Assembly (NCBI RefSeq): GCF_034479515.1 | Contig: NZ_CP140152.1 | Coordinates: forward strand, 3,534,001-3,598,000 | Length of the DNA stretch: 64,000 nucleotides | Direction of reading: 5' to 3' | DNA from: Duganella zoogloeoides | GTDB lineage: Bacteria; Pseudomonadota; Gammaproteobacteria; Burkholderiales; Burkholderiaceae_D | In this document: piece after piece, positions 42,686 to 52,191 of the stretch | How positions within the stretch are numbered: the first letter of the stretch is position 1 | Layout of the letters: each line of letters opens with the position of its first letter | Program-made: the position numbers and the translations under genes | The notes under the pieces: generated by a model | Told to the model about the DNA's origin: nothing | Seen by the model: only the letters and a program-made list of their open reading frames with translations | Database searches by the model: none

Positions 42686-44863
42686 ATGTCCCGTCCTTGT
42701 TTCAAGCGTCCCTTTCTTAAGCATCCTTTGCTGCTGGCATTGGCCTACGCCGGCCTGGCCTCGGCCCACGCCGACGGGGCCGGGAATGCCCTCGATGCAG
42801 CCGGTGCATCCGCCGAAGCCGAGCAAACCCAGTCAACCCGGCCAGCGCCACCAGCCGGCGCCGTGATGCCGGTGGTCACGGTCACCGCTGCCGCAGTCGA
42901 CGCCTATTCCGCCCGCTCCAGCAAGTCCGCCAGCCGGCTCGACCTCACGCTGCGCGAAACGCCGCAGTCGGTGTCGGTGGTTACGCGCGCGTTGATGGAC
43001 GATTTCCAGCTCACCACCATCAACGATGTCCTGGCCAGCACTACCGGCGTCACGGTCGAGAAAGTGGAAACCAGCCGCACCTACTTCACCGCGCGCGGCT
43101 TCGACATCGTCAACTTCCAGTACGACGGCGTGGGACTGCCGCAGGTCTTCGGCAACCTGCAGGGCGACATCGATACCGCGCTGTACGAGCGCATCGACAT
43201 CGTGCGCGGCGCCAACGGCCTGATGACATCTACCGGCAATCCGTCCGCCACCGTCAACTTCATCCGCAAGCGCCCGAGCGCGCAAACCGCCGCCAGCGCC
43301 AGCGTAACGCTGGGCTCGTGGAATACGCGGCGCGTGGAAGGCGATGTCACAGCCAAGCTCAACGAGAGCGGCAGCGTCACCGGCCGCGCGGTGCTGGTCC
43401 ACCAGGACGGCGAATCCTACCTCGACCGCTACGAGCCGAAACGCAACGTCGCGTACGCGGTAGTCGATGCCCGCCTCGGTGACGCCACCGTGCTCACCAT
43501 GGGCCATACCTACGAAGCCGGCCGCAGCAAGGGTGTAATGTGGGGTGCGCTACCGTTGTATTACACCGACGGCACCCCCACCGACTACCCGCGCAGCACC
43601 AACACCGCCGCCGACTGGTCGCGCTGGGACACCACCAACCACAGCACCTTCGCTGAACTGAGCCACAACCTGGGCCAGGGCTGGCGCGTGCTGGCTACCG
43701 CCAACTACCTCACTGAAAAATCGGACTCCACGCTGCAATACGTGTACGGCACGCCGGACCGCACCACGGGGCTGGGCTTGCTGGCCTACCCGTCGAAGTA
43801 CGCTTCCGACCATACCCAGAGCCTGGTCGATATGTCGGTGGACGGCAAATTCGCGCTGGGCGGGCGCGAGCACGACCTGAGTTTCGGCTACAACTGGTCG
43901 AAGTCGCGCCTGGTCGATCAGTCGCTGTATGGCCGTGGCATCGGCGACTCGCTGCCCGGCAATACCGCGTTCGACGGCAGTTTTCCGCTGCCGCCGTTCG
44001 ATGCCGCGATCGACGGCAGCCGCTACGAAGACCGCCGCAACACCGTGTTCGCTGCCGCCCGCTTCAACCTGACCGACGACTGGAAACTGCTGGCCGGCGT
44101 CAACCACACCCGGGCGCGCGGCAACGGCCTCGCGTATGGCGTCAGCCGCGCCAAGTCGGCCACCAAGACCACGCCGTACGTGGGCGTGGTTTATGACATC
44201 AACCGCTCGCTGTCGGCTTACGCCAGCCACACGCAAATTTTCAATCCGCAAACTGAAACTGACGCCAGCGGCGCCACGCTCGATCCGATCGAAGGCAAGA
44301 CCACCGAGGCCGGCCTGAAAAGCGCGCTGTTCGACGGCCGCCTCAACCTGTCGGGTGCAGTGTTCAAGACCAGGCAGGACAATACTGCGGAGACTGCGGG
44401 CCTTGTCGGCGGCAAGACCATCTACCGGGGCATCAATGCCGAGTCGCAAGGCGTGGAACTGGAAGCGTCGGGTGAGCTGGCGCGCGGCTGGCAAGCGACC
44501 GCTGGCGTAACCAGCCTGTCCATCCACGGCGACCAAGGGGAAAAGGCAAAACCCTACATCCCGCGCACCACTTTACGCGTCAACACCACGTATGCCCTGC
44601 CCGGCCTGCCGGCGCTCAAGGTCGGCGGTTCGCTGCGTTGGCAGAGCAAGTCCTCGGTGGACCAGGGCGGCGGCATCACTACCCGTCAATCGAGCTACGC
44701 GGTGCTGGGCCTGATGGCGCGCTACCAGTTTGATCGCCACCTGAGCCTGGCCGTCAACCTCAACAACGTCACCGACAAAAAGTACCTGACCAGCCTGTAC
44801 TGGACCCAGAGTTACTATGCTGCACCGCGCAACGGCAGCGCCACGCTGACCTGGACTTATTGA
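42686..44863 (+). CDS. TonB-dependent siderophore receptor
   Basis: 725 residues. A signal peptide ('PLLLALAYAGLASAHADG') leads to a plug domain that starts 'SRLDLTLRETPQSVSVVTRA', the hallmark of siderophore receptors, with 'YERIDIVRGANGLMTSTGNP' and 'TVNFIRKRP', then a 22-strand barrel that ends in aromatic 'TLTWTY'. No N-terminal signalling domain of the FecA type is visible. ATG 42686 with CAGGAG upstream is chosen over an upstream frame. A Fur box covers its promoter. The ligand is unknown; the FhuE/FoxA/FpvA-like style suggests a hydroxamate- or mixed-type ferric siderophore. Confidence 0.9.
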   Translation: MSRPCFKRPFLKHPLLLALAYAGLASAHADGAGNALDAAGASAEAEQTQSTRPAPPAGAVMPVVTVTAAAVDAYSARSSKSASRLDLTLRETPQSVSVVTRALMDDFQLTTINDVLASTTGVTVEKVETSRTYFTARGFDIVNFQYDGVGLPQVFGNLQGDIDTALYERIDIVRGANGLMTSTGNPSATVNFIRKRPSAQTAASASVTLGSWNTRRVEGDVTAKLNESGSVTGRAVLVHQDGESYLDRYEPKRNVAYAVVDARLGDATVLTMGHTYEAGRSKGVMWGALPLYYTDGTPTDYPRSTNTAADWSRWDTTNHSTFAELSHNLGQGWRVLATANYLTEKSDSTLQYVYGTPDRTTGLGLLAYPSKYASDHTQSLVDMSVDGKFALGGREHDLSFGYNWSKSRLVDQSLYGRGIGDSLPGNTAFDGSFPLPPFDAAIDGSRYEDRRNTVFAAARFNLTDDWKLLAGVNHTRARGNGLAYGVSRAKSATKTTPYVGVVYDINRSLSAYASHTQIFNPQTETDASGATLDPIEGKTTEAGLKSALFDGRLNLSGAVFKTRQDNTAETAGLVGGKTIYRGINAESQGVELEASGELARGWQATAGVTSLSIHGDQGEKAKPYIPRTTLRVNTTYALPGLPALKVGGSLRWQSKSSVDQGGGITTRQSSYAVLGLMARYQFDRHLSLAVNLNNVTDKKYLTSLYWTQSYYAAPRNGSATLTWTY

Positions 44864-44997
44864 CGTTGTCGAAGCATCCGGCCTGAAAATACCAGCTATC
44901 CGATAAAACAGCTTCCCTTCCGCCCCGGTACGGCCTACTCTGAATGGTAGAAAGCGCCGGACGCTTGTGCGCACCGGCCATACCGAAGGAGACAATC

Positions 44998-45162
44998 ATG
45001 GTCACGATCAAGATCGCTGCAATTATCGGCATGCTGCTGTTGGCAGCCATGCTCGTACAAGGCCTGGTGTTCGCGCCAGCCACCAAGGTAACGGCCGCAG
45101 AACAGACCCAGCACCAGCCTGCCATCGACCTCGACGGCATGCGGCGCGCGTTCCGCGCCTGA
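44998..45162 (+). CDS. Small single-pass membrane peptide of unknown function
   Basis: 54 residues with one hydrophobic helix ('IAAIIGMLLLAAMLVQGLVF') and a short polar tail ('QHQPAIDLDGMRRAFRA') that would face the periplasm. GAAGGAGAC five bases before ATG is a near-perfect ribosome site, which makes this a real gene despite its length. It may also be an uncleaved or cleaved secretion signal with the mature part being the tail. It lies between the receptor and a convergent LuxR-type gene, with 134 bases before it. Confidence 0.7.
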   Translation: MVTIKIAAIIGMLLLAAMLVQGLVFAPATKVTAAEQTQHQPAIDLDGMRRAFRA

Positions 45163-45169
45163 CCTGCAC

Positions 45170-46156
45170 TTACTCCCGCGCCGCCAGCAAGGTCCCCAGC
45201 AACGCCACGTTGTTAATGTCGAGCTTGTTGAAAATGGCCTTGATCTGGGTGCGGATGGTTTCCGGCGAGCGGTGCAGTTGGGTCGCCACTTCCTTGTGAG
45301 TCAGGCCGCCGGCCAGCAGGCGGGCGACCAGGAACTCGCGTTCGCTCAGCGTATCGACCGCTTCGGCCGCACGCGCTTTCAGGAACAACACGTCCTGCTC
45401 GCGGCTGCAATACAAGATCACCCGCTCGTGCATCAGCGTGCGCGGCCCCGTGCCGTCACCGACCAGTCGCGCCAGCAGCGCCGACGGCAACCGGCCCGGA
45501 TCGTCGCGGCCCCAGGCGGACGCCACCAATGACTTGAAACGCTCGTCGGCGTGGTACAGCACGCCGCGCTGGTCGGCAATCGCCACCGACCATTTGGCCC
45601 GCACCACGTCGTGGCTGAGTCGGTCCAGGTGCACCAGGCGGTTGATCGCCAGCGCCTGCATCAGGTGCGGCGCCAGGCACGCCAGCAAATCCACTTCTGC
45701 CGGCTGGCAGCGCGCCTCCAGCCGCGCGCGGTACAGCGACACCCATTGCACGAAACGGGTGGCGGGATGGATGGACGACGTGATCAAAAAATTGCGATGG
45801 CCGAAATCGTTAAGGAACTGGCGCAAGCCGGCATTGTCGTCGCCGGGAAAATCGTCCACGCAAAAACCGATGGTCAGCGCCGGTTGCGCGGTCACCTGGA
45901 CGGCGGCGGTGTCGCGGTGCTTGACCTTTTCGTAAGCCGCGAGCATGGCTGGCGACGAGTTGTGCAAGTGGATGCTGTGGATGTCGATGCCGTCCGCGTT
46001 CATGGTGGCCGTGCCCCACATCGATGAATCGAAGGCCAGCGTGGCTTTAAGCAAAGTGAGCGCAGCATCCTGAAATTGCTGCACCGGGCACTCCTGGGCC
46101 AGCCGGTAAAGCGCGAGCAACAGGCTGCTGTACTGGGGAAGTATATTGTTGCCCAT
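45170..46156 (-). CDS. LuxR-family transcriptional regulator
   Basis: 328 residues. The C-terminus is a LuxR helix-turn-helix: 'LSEREFLVARLLAGGLTHKE' followed by 'VATQLHRSPETIRTQIKAIF' and 'NKLDINN'. The N-terminal ~230 residues are an alpha/beta region I cannot assign; they lack the acyl-homoserine lactone pattern (W-x-Y-D...) and a receiver. It is divergent from an unknown 188-residue protein and convergent with the small peptide gene, seven bases apart. Confidence 0.82.
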   Translation of the reverse strand: MGNNILPQYSSLLLALYRLAQECPVQQFQDAALTLLKATLAFDSSMWGTATMNADGIDIHSIHLHNSSPAMLAAYEKVKHRDTAAVQVTAQPALTIGFCVDDFPGDDNAGLRQFLNDFGHRNFLITSSIHPATRFVQWVSLYRARLEARCQPAEVDLLACLAPHLMQALAINRLVHLDRLSHDVVRAKWSVAIADQRGVLYHADERFKSLVASAWGRDDPGRLPSALLARLVGDGTGPRTLMHERVILYCSREQDVLFLKARAAEAVDTLSEREFLVARLLAGGLTHKEVATQLHRSPETIRTQIKAIFNKLDINNVALLGTLLAARE

Positions 46157-46288
46157 AGGGAATCTAAAATGATCGGTATGACAAAAGAATACTCATTGCT
46201 CAAGATTAACCTATTTGGGTGAAGCGGACGCGGCCCGGCGGGCGCTAAGCTGGATTTACTTGCAATTTAGCGTAGCCGCGCCACACTC

Positions 46289-46855
46289 ATGAACGTCCAC
46301 ACCACCGTCTCGCTCGTCGCTGCCAACCTGATGCTCGACCTGCCTGTCAGCGGCAACAGTGGCCGCCCCGACCGCCTGACCCGGATCGACATCCTGGCCG
46401 ACCATGAAGATGCCCACGGGCCATGGGTGCGCAAGGTGTATGACAATGCTCCGGACGTGATCGAACGATGGCACGTGAGCTCGCGCGCAATGGGCACGAC
46501 CAACCACGACGCCGCACGGGACTGGACGCTGCCGCGCCGGGTGGACACCATCCGCGCCGGCCTGGGCGCGATCTGGATGGGCGCCGGCGCCACCATCTAT
46601 AAAGTGAGCGGCAACACCGTCACCATGTTTTCCCGCTTCAAGGGCACGGTCACAATGGACACTGCGTCCCTGCTCTGCCTGAGCAGCAACGACATCCTCG
46701 ATGCCCGCCACGACGCTCCCCTCACCTCACCGCAGGCAGTTTCAATGACGGCCTCCGGCAGGTACTGCGCGGACGACCTCAACCAGGAGCTGTACACCCT
46801 CACCATCGCACCGGGGACGCTCAGGCATGCGGCGGTCAGGATTATTCCGTTGTAA
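46289..46855 (+). CDS. Hypothetical protein, unknown family
   Basis: 188 residues without membrane segment or signal peptide. The composition is beta-rich ('VRKVYDNAPDVIERWHVSSR', 'IYKVSGNTVTMFSRFKGTVT') with two cysteines. I do not recognise it. The ribosome site before ATG 46289 is weak. It faces away from the LuxR-type gene (132 bases between starts), so that regulator may control it. Codon use looks like that of its neighbours, and no truncation is evident. Confidence 0.55.
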   Translation: MNVHTTVSLVAANLMLDLPVSGNSGRPDRLTRIDILADHEDAHGPWVRKVYDNAPDVIERWHVSSRAMGTTNHDAARDWTLPRRVDTIRAGLGAIWMGAGATIYKVSGNTVTMFSRFKGTVTMDTASLLCLSSNDILDARHDAPLTSPQAVSMTASGRYCADDLNQELYTLTIAPGTLRHAAVRIIPL

Positions 46856-46901
46856 AAGTGGCCAAGCTCGGGGGGAGCCCAAGTGATTTTTCTTTTGCAG
46901 G

Positions 46902-47822
46902 TCAAACCAACGCCCACACCGGCGGCTGGCCGATGGCCGCGCGCAGCGCATCGAGCAGCACCGTCACGCGCGCCGGCGGCCGGCGCAGCGCCCGCAACGC
47001 ATGGATGCCGGTGGTGGCGCGCGGCTGCTGCGACCACTCGGGGAACAGCTGGCGCAAGTGGCCGGCCTTGATATCGGGCCCCACCACCCAGTCCGGCAAG
47101 TACGCAATCCCCATGCCCTCCTGCGCGGCCAGGCGCATCGCCTCGAAATCGTCGCAGGCGAATACCGGCTGACCGCCGCAGGCGCGCGCCGGGTGACCCA
47201 GCACGTCGGTCCAGCCCAGCAGGTCCGCGCCATGCAGCTTGTCGATCAGGCGATGGCAGCCGATGTCGTTGACTGCGGCCGGGGCGCCCGCGCGCTCCAG
47301 GTAGGCCGGGCTGGCGCACAGGATGCGGGTCTGGGTGGCCAGGCGGCTGGCGATCAGCGTGCTGTCGGCCAGGTCGCCGATGCGGATCACCAGGTCCAGG
47401 CGCTCGGCCACCGGGTCCGCCAGCCGTTCCGTCAAATCCAGTTCCAGCCGCAGGTCGGGATACTGGCTGGCCAGTTGCCCCATCACCGGCAGCACGTAGC
47501 GCTTGCCGAAGGTGGGAAAGCACGCCACCCGCAGAATGCCCGTCACCTCGCCCTTCATCGAAGCGAGTTCCTGCTGGGCGTCGGCCAGCGCGTCGAGGAT
47601 CTGGCGCGCGCGTATCAGCAGCGCTTCGCCGGCATCGGTGAGCGTGAGCAGCCGAGTGGAGCGCAGGAACAGCGGCGACTCCAGGTGTTCTTCCAGCATG
47701 TCGATCTGGCGGCCGATGGACGACGGCGTGCGGCCGCGCCGGCGGCCCGCGCCGGAAAAACTGCCCTCGCGCGCGACATCGACGAACACGCCGAGAAATT
47801 CCGCGAATTTTTCTGATTGCAT
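46902..47822 (-). CDS. LysR-family transcriptional regulator
   Basis: 306 residues: N-terminal winged helix ('FLGVFVDVAREGSFSGAGRR', recognition helix 'RTPSSIGRQIDMLEEHLESP', 'LFLRSTRLLTLTDAGE') and a periplasmic-binding-protein-like ligand domain. ATG 47822 is chosen since conserved sequence begins just after it. It is divergent from the semialdehyde dehydrogenase gene across 107 bases and is its probable activator. Confidence 0.9.
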   Translation of the reverse strand: MQSEKFAEFLGVFVDVAREGSFSGAGRRRGRTPSSIGRQIDMLEEHLESPLFLRSTRLLTLTDAGEALLIRARQILDALADAQQELASMKGEVTGILRVACFPTFGKRYVLPVMGQLASQYPDLRLELDLTERLADPVAERLDLVIRIGDLADSTLIASRLATQTRILCASPAYLERAGAPAAVNDIGCHRLIDKLHGADLLGWTDVLGHPARACGGQPVFACDDFEAMRLAAQEGMGIAYLPDWVVGPDIKAGHLRQLFPEWSQQPRATTGIHALRALRRPPARVTVLLDALRAAIGQPPVWALV

Positions 47823-47929
47823 CTTTGCGTTCCTTGCATAGCTGTTGTGGGACGGCGCCCGCTTATCACGCACGCCGTCCGGTTTTACGCTTCTTCCCAC
47901 GGCACTTCAACCCTACCAAGGAAAAAATC

Positions 47930-49369
47930 ATGCGCACACCGCATTACGAACAACTCTCCCTGTTCATCGACGGCGCCTGGCTCGATGCGGGCAACCGCGA
48001 CACCGCGCCCGTCATCAACCCCGCCAATGGCGCCATCCTGGGCCGCGTGCCGCTCGCCACCGCCGCCGACCTGGACCTGGCCTTGACTACCGCGCGCACC
48101 GCCTTCGACACCTGGCGCCACACCGTGCCGGCCGAACGCTCGCGCATCCTGCGCCAGGGAGCCACGCTGATGCGCGAGCGCACCGAGCACATCGCCACCC
48201 TGATGACGCTCGAGGAAGGCAAGCCGCTGGCCGAAAGCCGCGACGAAGTGCTGCGCGCAGCCGAATACTTTGAGTGGTTCGCCGAGGAGGCGCGCCGCAT
48301 CGATGGCCGCGTGGTGCCGTCCAACCGTCCCGGCGTGCAGCAACTGGTCAAGCGCCAGGCGATCGGCCCCGTGGCCGCCTTCACGCCGTGGAACTTCCCG
48401 GCCATCACCCCGGCCCGCAAGCTGTCGGCTGCGCTGGCCGCCGGCTGCAGCGTGATCCTGAAACCGGGCGAGGAAAGCCCGGCCACCGCGCTGGCGCTGG
48501 CCCGCTGCCTGGACGACGCCGGCCTGCCCAAGGGCGTGCTGCAAGTGGTGTTCGGCGTGCCGGACATGGTGTCCGCCAGGCTGATCGCCTCGCCGGTGAT
48601 CCGCAAGGTGGCGTTCACCGGCTCGGTGCCGGTGGGCCGGCTGCTGTCGGAACGGGCCGCCGCCGGCGTCAAGCCGATCACGCTGGAACTGGGCGGCCAT
48701 GGTCCGGTGCTGGTGTTCGACGATGCCGATATCGAGGCCGCCGCCGTCGGCGGTGCGGCCAACCGCTTTCGCGGCACGGGCCAGATCTGCATCTCGTCCA
48801 CCCGCTTCCTGGTCCAGCGCGGCGTGTATGACCAGTTTGTCGAACGCTTCGTCGCCGCCACCGGCGCGCTGGTGATCGGCGACGGCATGGCGTCGCAGAC
48901 GCAGGTTGGCCCACTGGCCAATCCGCGTCAACTGGCCAAAATGGAGGCCCTGGTTGCGGACGCCGTCGAACAGGGCGCCACCGTGCTGGCCGGCGGCAAG
49001 CGCATCGACCGCCCCGGCTATTTTTTCGAACCGACCGTGCTGGCCAACGTGCCGATGACGGCGCGCATCATGCACGAAGAACCGTTCGGCCCGATCGCCG
49101 TGCTGCTGCCGTTCGACACGCTGGCCGACGGCCTGGCGGAAGCCAACCGCCTGCCCTACGCCCTGTCGGCATATGCGTTTACGACCGATGCCCGCACCGC
49201 GCTCGACGTGGGCGACGGCCTGGAAGCGGGCATGATCGGCATCAACCAGTACCGCATCGTCGCCACCGAACTGCCGTTCGGCGGCATGAAGGAAAGCGGC
49301 CATGGCTCCGAAGGCGGCGCCGAAGGAATCTCGCACTACCTGACAAATAAATTCATCAGCCAGGCCTAA
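47930..49369 (+). CDS. gabD: NAD(P)-dependent aldehyde dehydrogenase, succinate-semialdehyde dehydrogenase type
   Basis: 479 residues, the usual GabD length. Cofactor and catalytic motifs are present: 'FTPWNFPAITPARKLSAALA', 'VILKPGEESPATALALARC', the general-base Glu in 'ITLELGGHGPVLVF', and the nucleophilic Cys in 'FRGTGQICISSTRFLV'. The C-terminus 'GGMKESGHGSEGGAEGISHY' is also of the GabD group. It oxidises a semialdehyde to the acid. AAGGAAAA precedes the ATG. The substrate may be an aldehyde other than succinate semialdehyde, given the molybdenum hydroxylase that follows. Confidence 0.88.
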   Translation: MRTPHYEQLSLFIDGAWLDAGNRDTAPVINPANGAILGRVPLATAADLDLALTTARTAFDTWRHTVPAERSRILRQGATLMRERTEHIATLMTLEEGKPLAESRDEVLRAAEYFEWFAEEARRIDGRVVPSNRPGVQQLVKRQAIGPVAAFTPWNFPAITPARKLSAALAAGCSVILKPGEESPATALALARCLDDAGLPKGVLQVVFGVPDMVSARLIASPVIRKVAFTGSVPVGRLLSERAAAGVKPITLELGGHGPVLVFDDADIEAAAVGGAANRFRGTGQICISSTRFLVQRGVYDQFVERFVAATGALVIGDGMASQTQVGPLANPRQLAKMEALVADAVEQGATVLAGGKRIDRPGYFFEPTVLANVPMTARIMHEEPFGPIAVLLPFDTLADGLAEANRLPYALSAYAFTTDARTALDVGDGLEAGMIGINQYRIVATELPFGGMKESGHGSEGGAEGISHYLTNKFISQA

Positions 49370-49483
49370 ACAGGATTTATGCAAAAGGCGCATAACGGCT
49401 TATCACCAACGGCCAGTTATCGCCTTGTCAAAACATTGTTACGCTCAAAAACGAATGGAACACCAACCTTGAGGAGCAGGACA

Positions 49484-49990
49484 ATGGCGCAAACGCTAAG
49501 GGTGAACGGCCACGAACATGTCGTGGATGTCGAGGGCAGCACGCCGCTGCTGTGGGTGATACGCGACGTGATCGGCATGACCGGCACCAAGTTCAGCTGC
49601 GGCATCGCCCAGTGCGGCGCCTGCACCGTGCACCTGGACGGCAACCCGGTGCGCTCGTGCGTGCTGCCCGTGTCCAGCGTCGGCAACCGCGAGGTGACCA
49701 CCATCGAAGCTATCGGCGCCACCGACAGCGGCAAGCGCATCCAGGATGCCTGGCTGGCGGTGGACGTGGTCCAATGCGGTTACTGCCAGTCGGGCCAGAT
49801 CATGTCGGCTACCGCGCTGCTCAAGCGCACGCCCAACCCCACCGATGCCGATATCGACGCCGCCATGTCCGGCAATATCTGTCGCTGCGCCACCTACGTA
49901 CGTATCCGCGCCGCCATCAGGCAGGCGGCCACCGGCAAGATCGTGGTCACGCAAGCCATTCCCGTCGCCGCGATCGGAGGCCGCAAATGA
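49484..49990 (+). CDS. 2Fe-2S subunit of a molybdenum hydroxylase (IorA-like)
   Basis: 168 residues with two [2Fe-2S] clusters: the plant-type ferredoxin set '[18 protein letters not shown]' plus a later Cys in 'VRSCVLPV', and the second set '[17 protein letters not shown]' with '[16 protein letters not shown]'. It passes electrons from the molybdenum cofactor in the large subunit to the cytochrome c encoded downstream. GAGGAG precedes the ATG. The stop overlaps the large-subunit start by ATGA. There is no FAD subunit gene, as in isoquinoline 1-oxidoreductase-type enzymes. Confidence 0.92.
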   Translation: MAQTLRVNGHEHVVDVEGSTPLLWVIRDVIGMTGTKFSCGIAQCGACTVHLDGNPVRSCVLPVSSVGNREVTTIEAIGATDSGKRIQDAWLAVDVVQCGYCQSGQIMSATALLKRTPNPTDADIDAAMSGNICRCATYVRIRAAIRQAATGKIVVTQAIPVAAIGGRK

Positions 49991-52191
49991 GCCACGTCAT
50001 TGACACCGTTTCGACCGGGCGCCGCCAGTTGTTGAAGGCCGCCGGCCTGTCGGTGGCCTTCGTGTGGCTGGCCACGCCCAAGACCGCCCTCGGCGCGGTC
50101 ACCCCGCACCGCCAGCCCGGCGACGCCAAGGCGGCGGCAGCCGACGGCGCGCCTGCGTTTGCCCCCAACGCCTTTGTGCGCATCGACGCCAGCGGCGCCA
50201 TCCGCCTGGTGATGCCGATGGTGGAAATGGGCCAGGCCATCTACACCGGCTCGTGCATGCTGCTGGCCGAAGAACTGGACGTGGGCCTGGACCAGATCCA
50301 GGTCGAACACGCCCCCGCCAGCGACGAGCTGTATGGCATGAAGCTGCTCAAGGGCCAAATCACCGGCGGCTCCACCAGCACCCGCAGCACCTTCACCGAA
50401 CTTCGCACGGCAGGCGCCATCGCCCGCACCCTGCTGGTATCGGCAGCCGCCGCGAAGTGGAAGGTGGCGCCCGGCGACTGCGTGGTGGAGCGTGGCGTGA
50501 TCCGGCACCAGGCCAGCGGCAGGACGCTCACCTACGGCCAGGTGGCTGCCGCCGCCAACCGGTTGCCCGATCCCGGCGACGTCAAACTCAAGTCACCCGG
50601 CGAATTCCGCCTGATCGGCAAACCGATGGCGCGCCTCGATTCGGCCGACAAGGTGGCCGGTACCACAAAATTCGGCATCGACGTCAGCGTGCCCGGCATG
50701 CGGGTGGCGACAGTGAAGGCCTGCCCCACTTTCGGCGGCAAGCTGGTGAAGTTCGACGACCGCGCCACGCGGGCCGTACCCGGCGTGATCGATGTGCTGA
50801 GAATAGCCAACGCGGTGGCCGTGGTGGCCGTGCATTTCGGCGCGGCCAAACGTGGCATGGAGCTGCTCGACATCGAATGGGACCGGGGCGCCAATGCCAG
50901 GCTGACCACGCGCGACCTGCGCGCCGGCCTGGCTGCCAGCCAGGCCAGCGGCAAGGCCATCGTCGGGCGCGAATCAGGCACGCGCCCGCAAGGCGAATTG
51001 ATCGAGGCAACCTACAAGCTGCCGATGCTGGCTCACGCCACTATGGAGCCGCTCAACGCCACCGTCCACCTCACCGCCAACCGCTGCGAGATCTGGGCCG
51101 GCACCCAGGTACCGACCCGGGTAGTCGCCAATGCCGCAAAAATTACCGGCCTGGCGGTGGAACAGGTGGTGCTGCACCCGCAATACCTGGGCGGCGGCTT
51201 CGGCCGCCGGCTCGAGAGCGACTACGTGGACCAGGCGGTGATGTTCGCCAAACTGGTCAAGTATCCGCTCAAGATCATCTGGACCCGCGAAGAAGACATC
51301 GGCCACGACATCGTGCGACCGATGTACCACGACGTGATTTCGGCGGTGGTGGACGCCAAGGGCATGCCGGTGTGGTACGGCGACCGCATTTGCAGCGCCA
51401 CCGTGTTGGGCCGCTGGCGGCCGGGTGGCATGCGCCCGAACGGTCTCGATGGCGACGCCATCGAATGCGTGGCCGACATGCCCTATGCCATCCCCAACAT
51501 GAAGGTGGAATGGGTGCGCCACGACATGCCGCCCGGTTTGCTGGTCGGCTGGTGGCGCGGCGTGGGCGCGCTGCACAACCTGTTCATCGTCGAGAGCTTT
51601 TTTGACGAACTGGCTCACCGCGCCAAGGTCGATCCGGTGGCATGGCGCCGCGCGCTGCTGCGCCACAATCCGCGTGCCACCGCAGTGCTGGACCTCGCCG
51701 CAGCCAAGATGGGCTGGGGCGCCGCCCTGCCCCCGCGCGTGGGCCGTGGCGTGGCGCTGGGCGAGCCATTCGGCAGCAAGGTATGCGCCATGGTAGAGGT
51801 GGAAGTCACGCCTGCCGGCGACGTGCGCCTGCGGCGCGCCGTGGTGGCGGTCGATTGCGGCATTCCCGTCAACACCGGCTCGATCGAAGCGCAGATCCAG
51901 GGCGGTCTGCTGTTCGGCCTGTCCGCCGCGCTGTTCAACGAAGTGACCATCGCCAACGGCGCCATCGAGCAAAGCAATTTCAATGACTATCGCATGATCA
52001 GGATGAACGAAACGCCCGATGTGGAAGTCCACATCGTCCACAACACCGAGGCGCCCGGCGGCATCGGCGAAGTGGGCACGGCCATTGCCGCTCCGGCACT
52101 GGCCAACGCAATCTTTGCGGCCACCGGCGTGCGCCTGCGCGAGCTGCCGATCCGCCGCGAGCTGCTGGCACAAAAAGGGAGCAAGGCATGA
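49987..52191 (+). CDS. Molybdopterin-binding large subunit of an IorB-like aldehyde/N-heterocycle hydroxylase
   Basis: 734 residues. The N-terminal Tat signal is '[18 protein letters not shown]', so the folded enzyme acts in the periplasm with cofactor inserted. Molybdenum-binding segments include '[20 protein letters not shown]', '[20 protein letters not shown]' and '[20 protein letters not shown]', the last with the catalytic Glu-type region of the xanthine oxidase family. It would hydroxylate an aldehyde or an aromatic N-heterocycle. ATGA overlaps link it to the genes on both sides. Confidence 0.9.
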   Translation: MSHVIDTVSTGRRQLLKAAGLSVAFVWLATPKTALGAVTPHRQPGDAKAAAADGAPAFAPNAFVRIDASGAIRLVMPMVEMGQAIYTGSCMLLAEELDVGLDQIQVEHAPASDELYGMKLLKGQITGGSTSTRSTFTELRTAGAIARTLLVSAAAAKWKVAPGDCVVERGVIRHQASGRTLTYGQVAAAANRLPDPGDVKLKSPGEFRLIGKPMARLDSADKVAGTTKFGIDVSVPGMRVATVKACPTFGGKLVKFDDRATRAVPGVIDVLRIANAVAVVAVHFGAAKRGMELLDIEWDRGANARLTTRDLRAGLAASQASGKAIVGRESGTRPQGELIEATYKLPMLAHATMEPLNATVHLTANRCEIWAGTQVPTRVVANAAKITGLAVEQVVLHPQYLGGGFGRRLESDYVDQAVMFAKLVKYPLKIIWTREEDIGHDIVRPMYHDVISAVVDAKGMPVWYGDRICSATVLGRWRPGGMRPNGLDGDAIECVADMPYAIPNMKVEWVRHDMPPGLLVGWWRGVGALHNLFIVESFFDELAHRAKVDPVAWRRALLRHNPRATAVLDLAAAKMGWGAALPPRVGRGVALGEPFGSKVCAMVEVEVTPAGDVRLRRAVVAVDCGIPVNTGSIEAQIQGGLLFGLSAALFNEVTIANGAIEQSNFNDYRMIRMNETPDVEVHIVHNTEAPGGIGEVGTAIAAPALANAIFAATGVRLRELPIRRELLAQKGSKA

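Noticed and set aside
45170..46156. Quorum-sensing LuxR receptor
   Set aside because: The N-terminal domain lacks the conserved acyl-homoserine lactone-binding residues, and no luxI-type gene is near.
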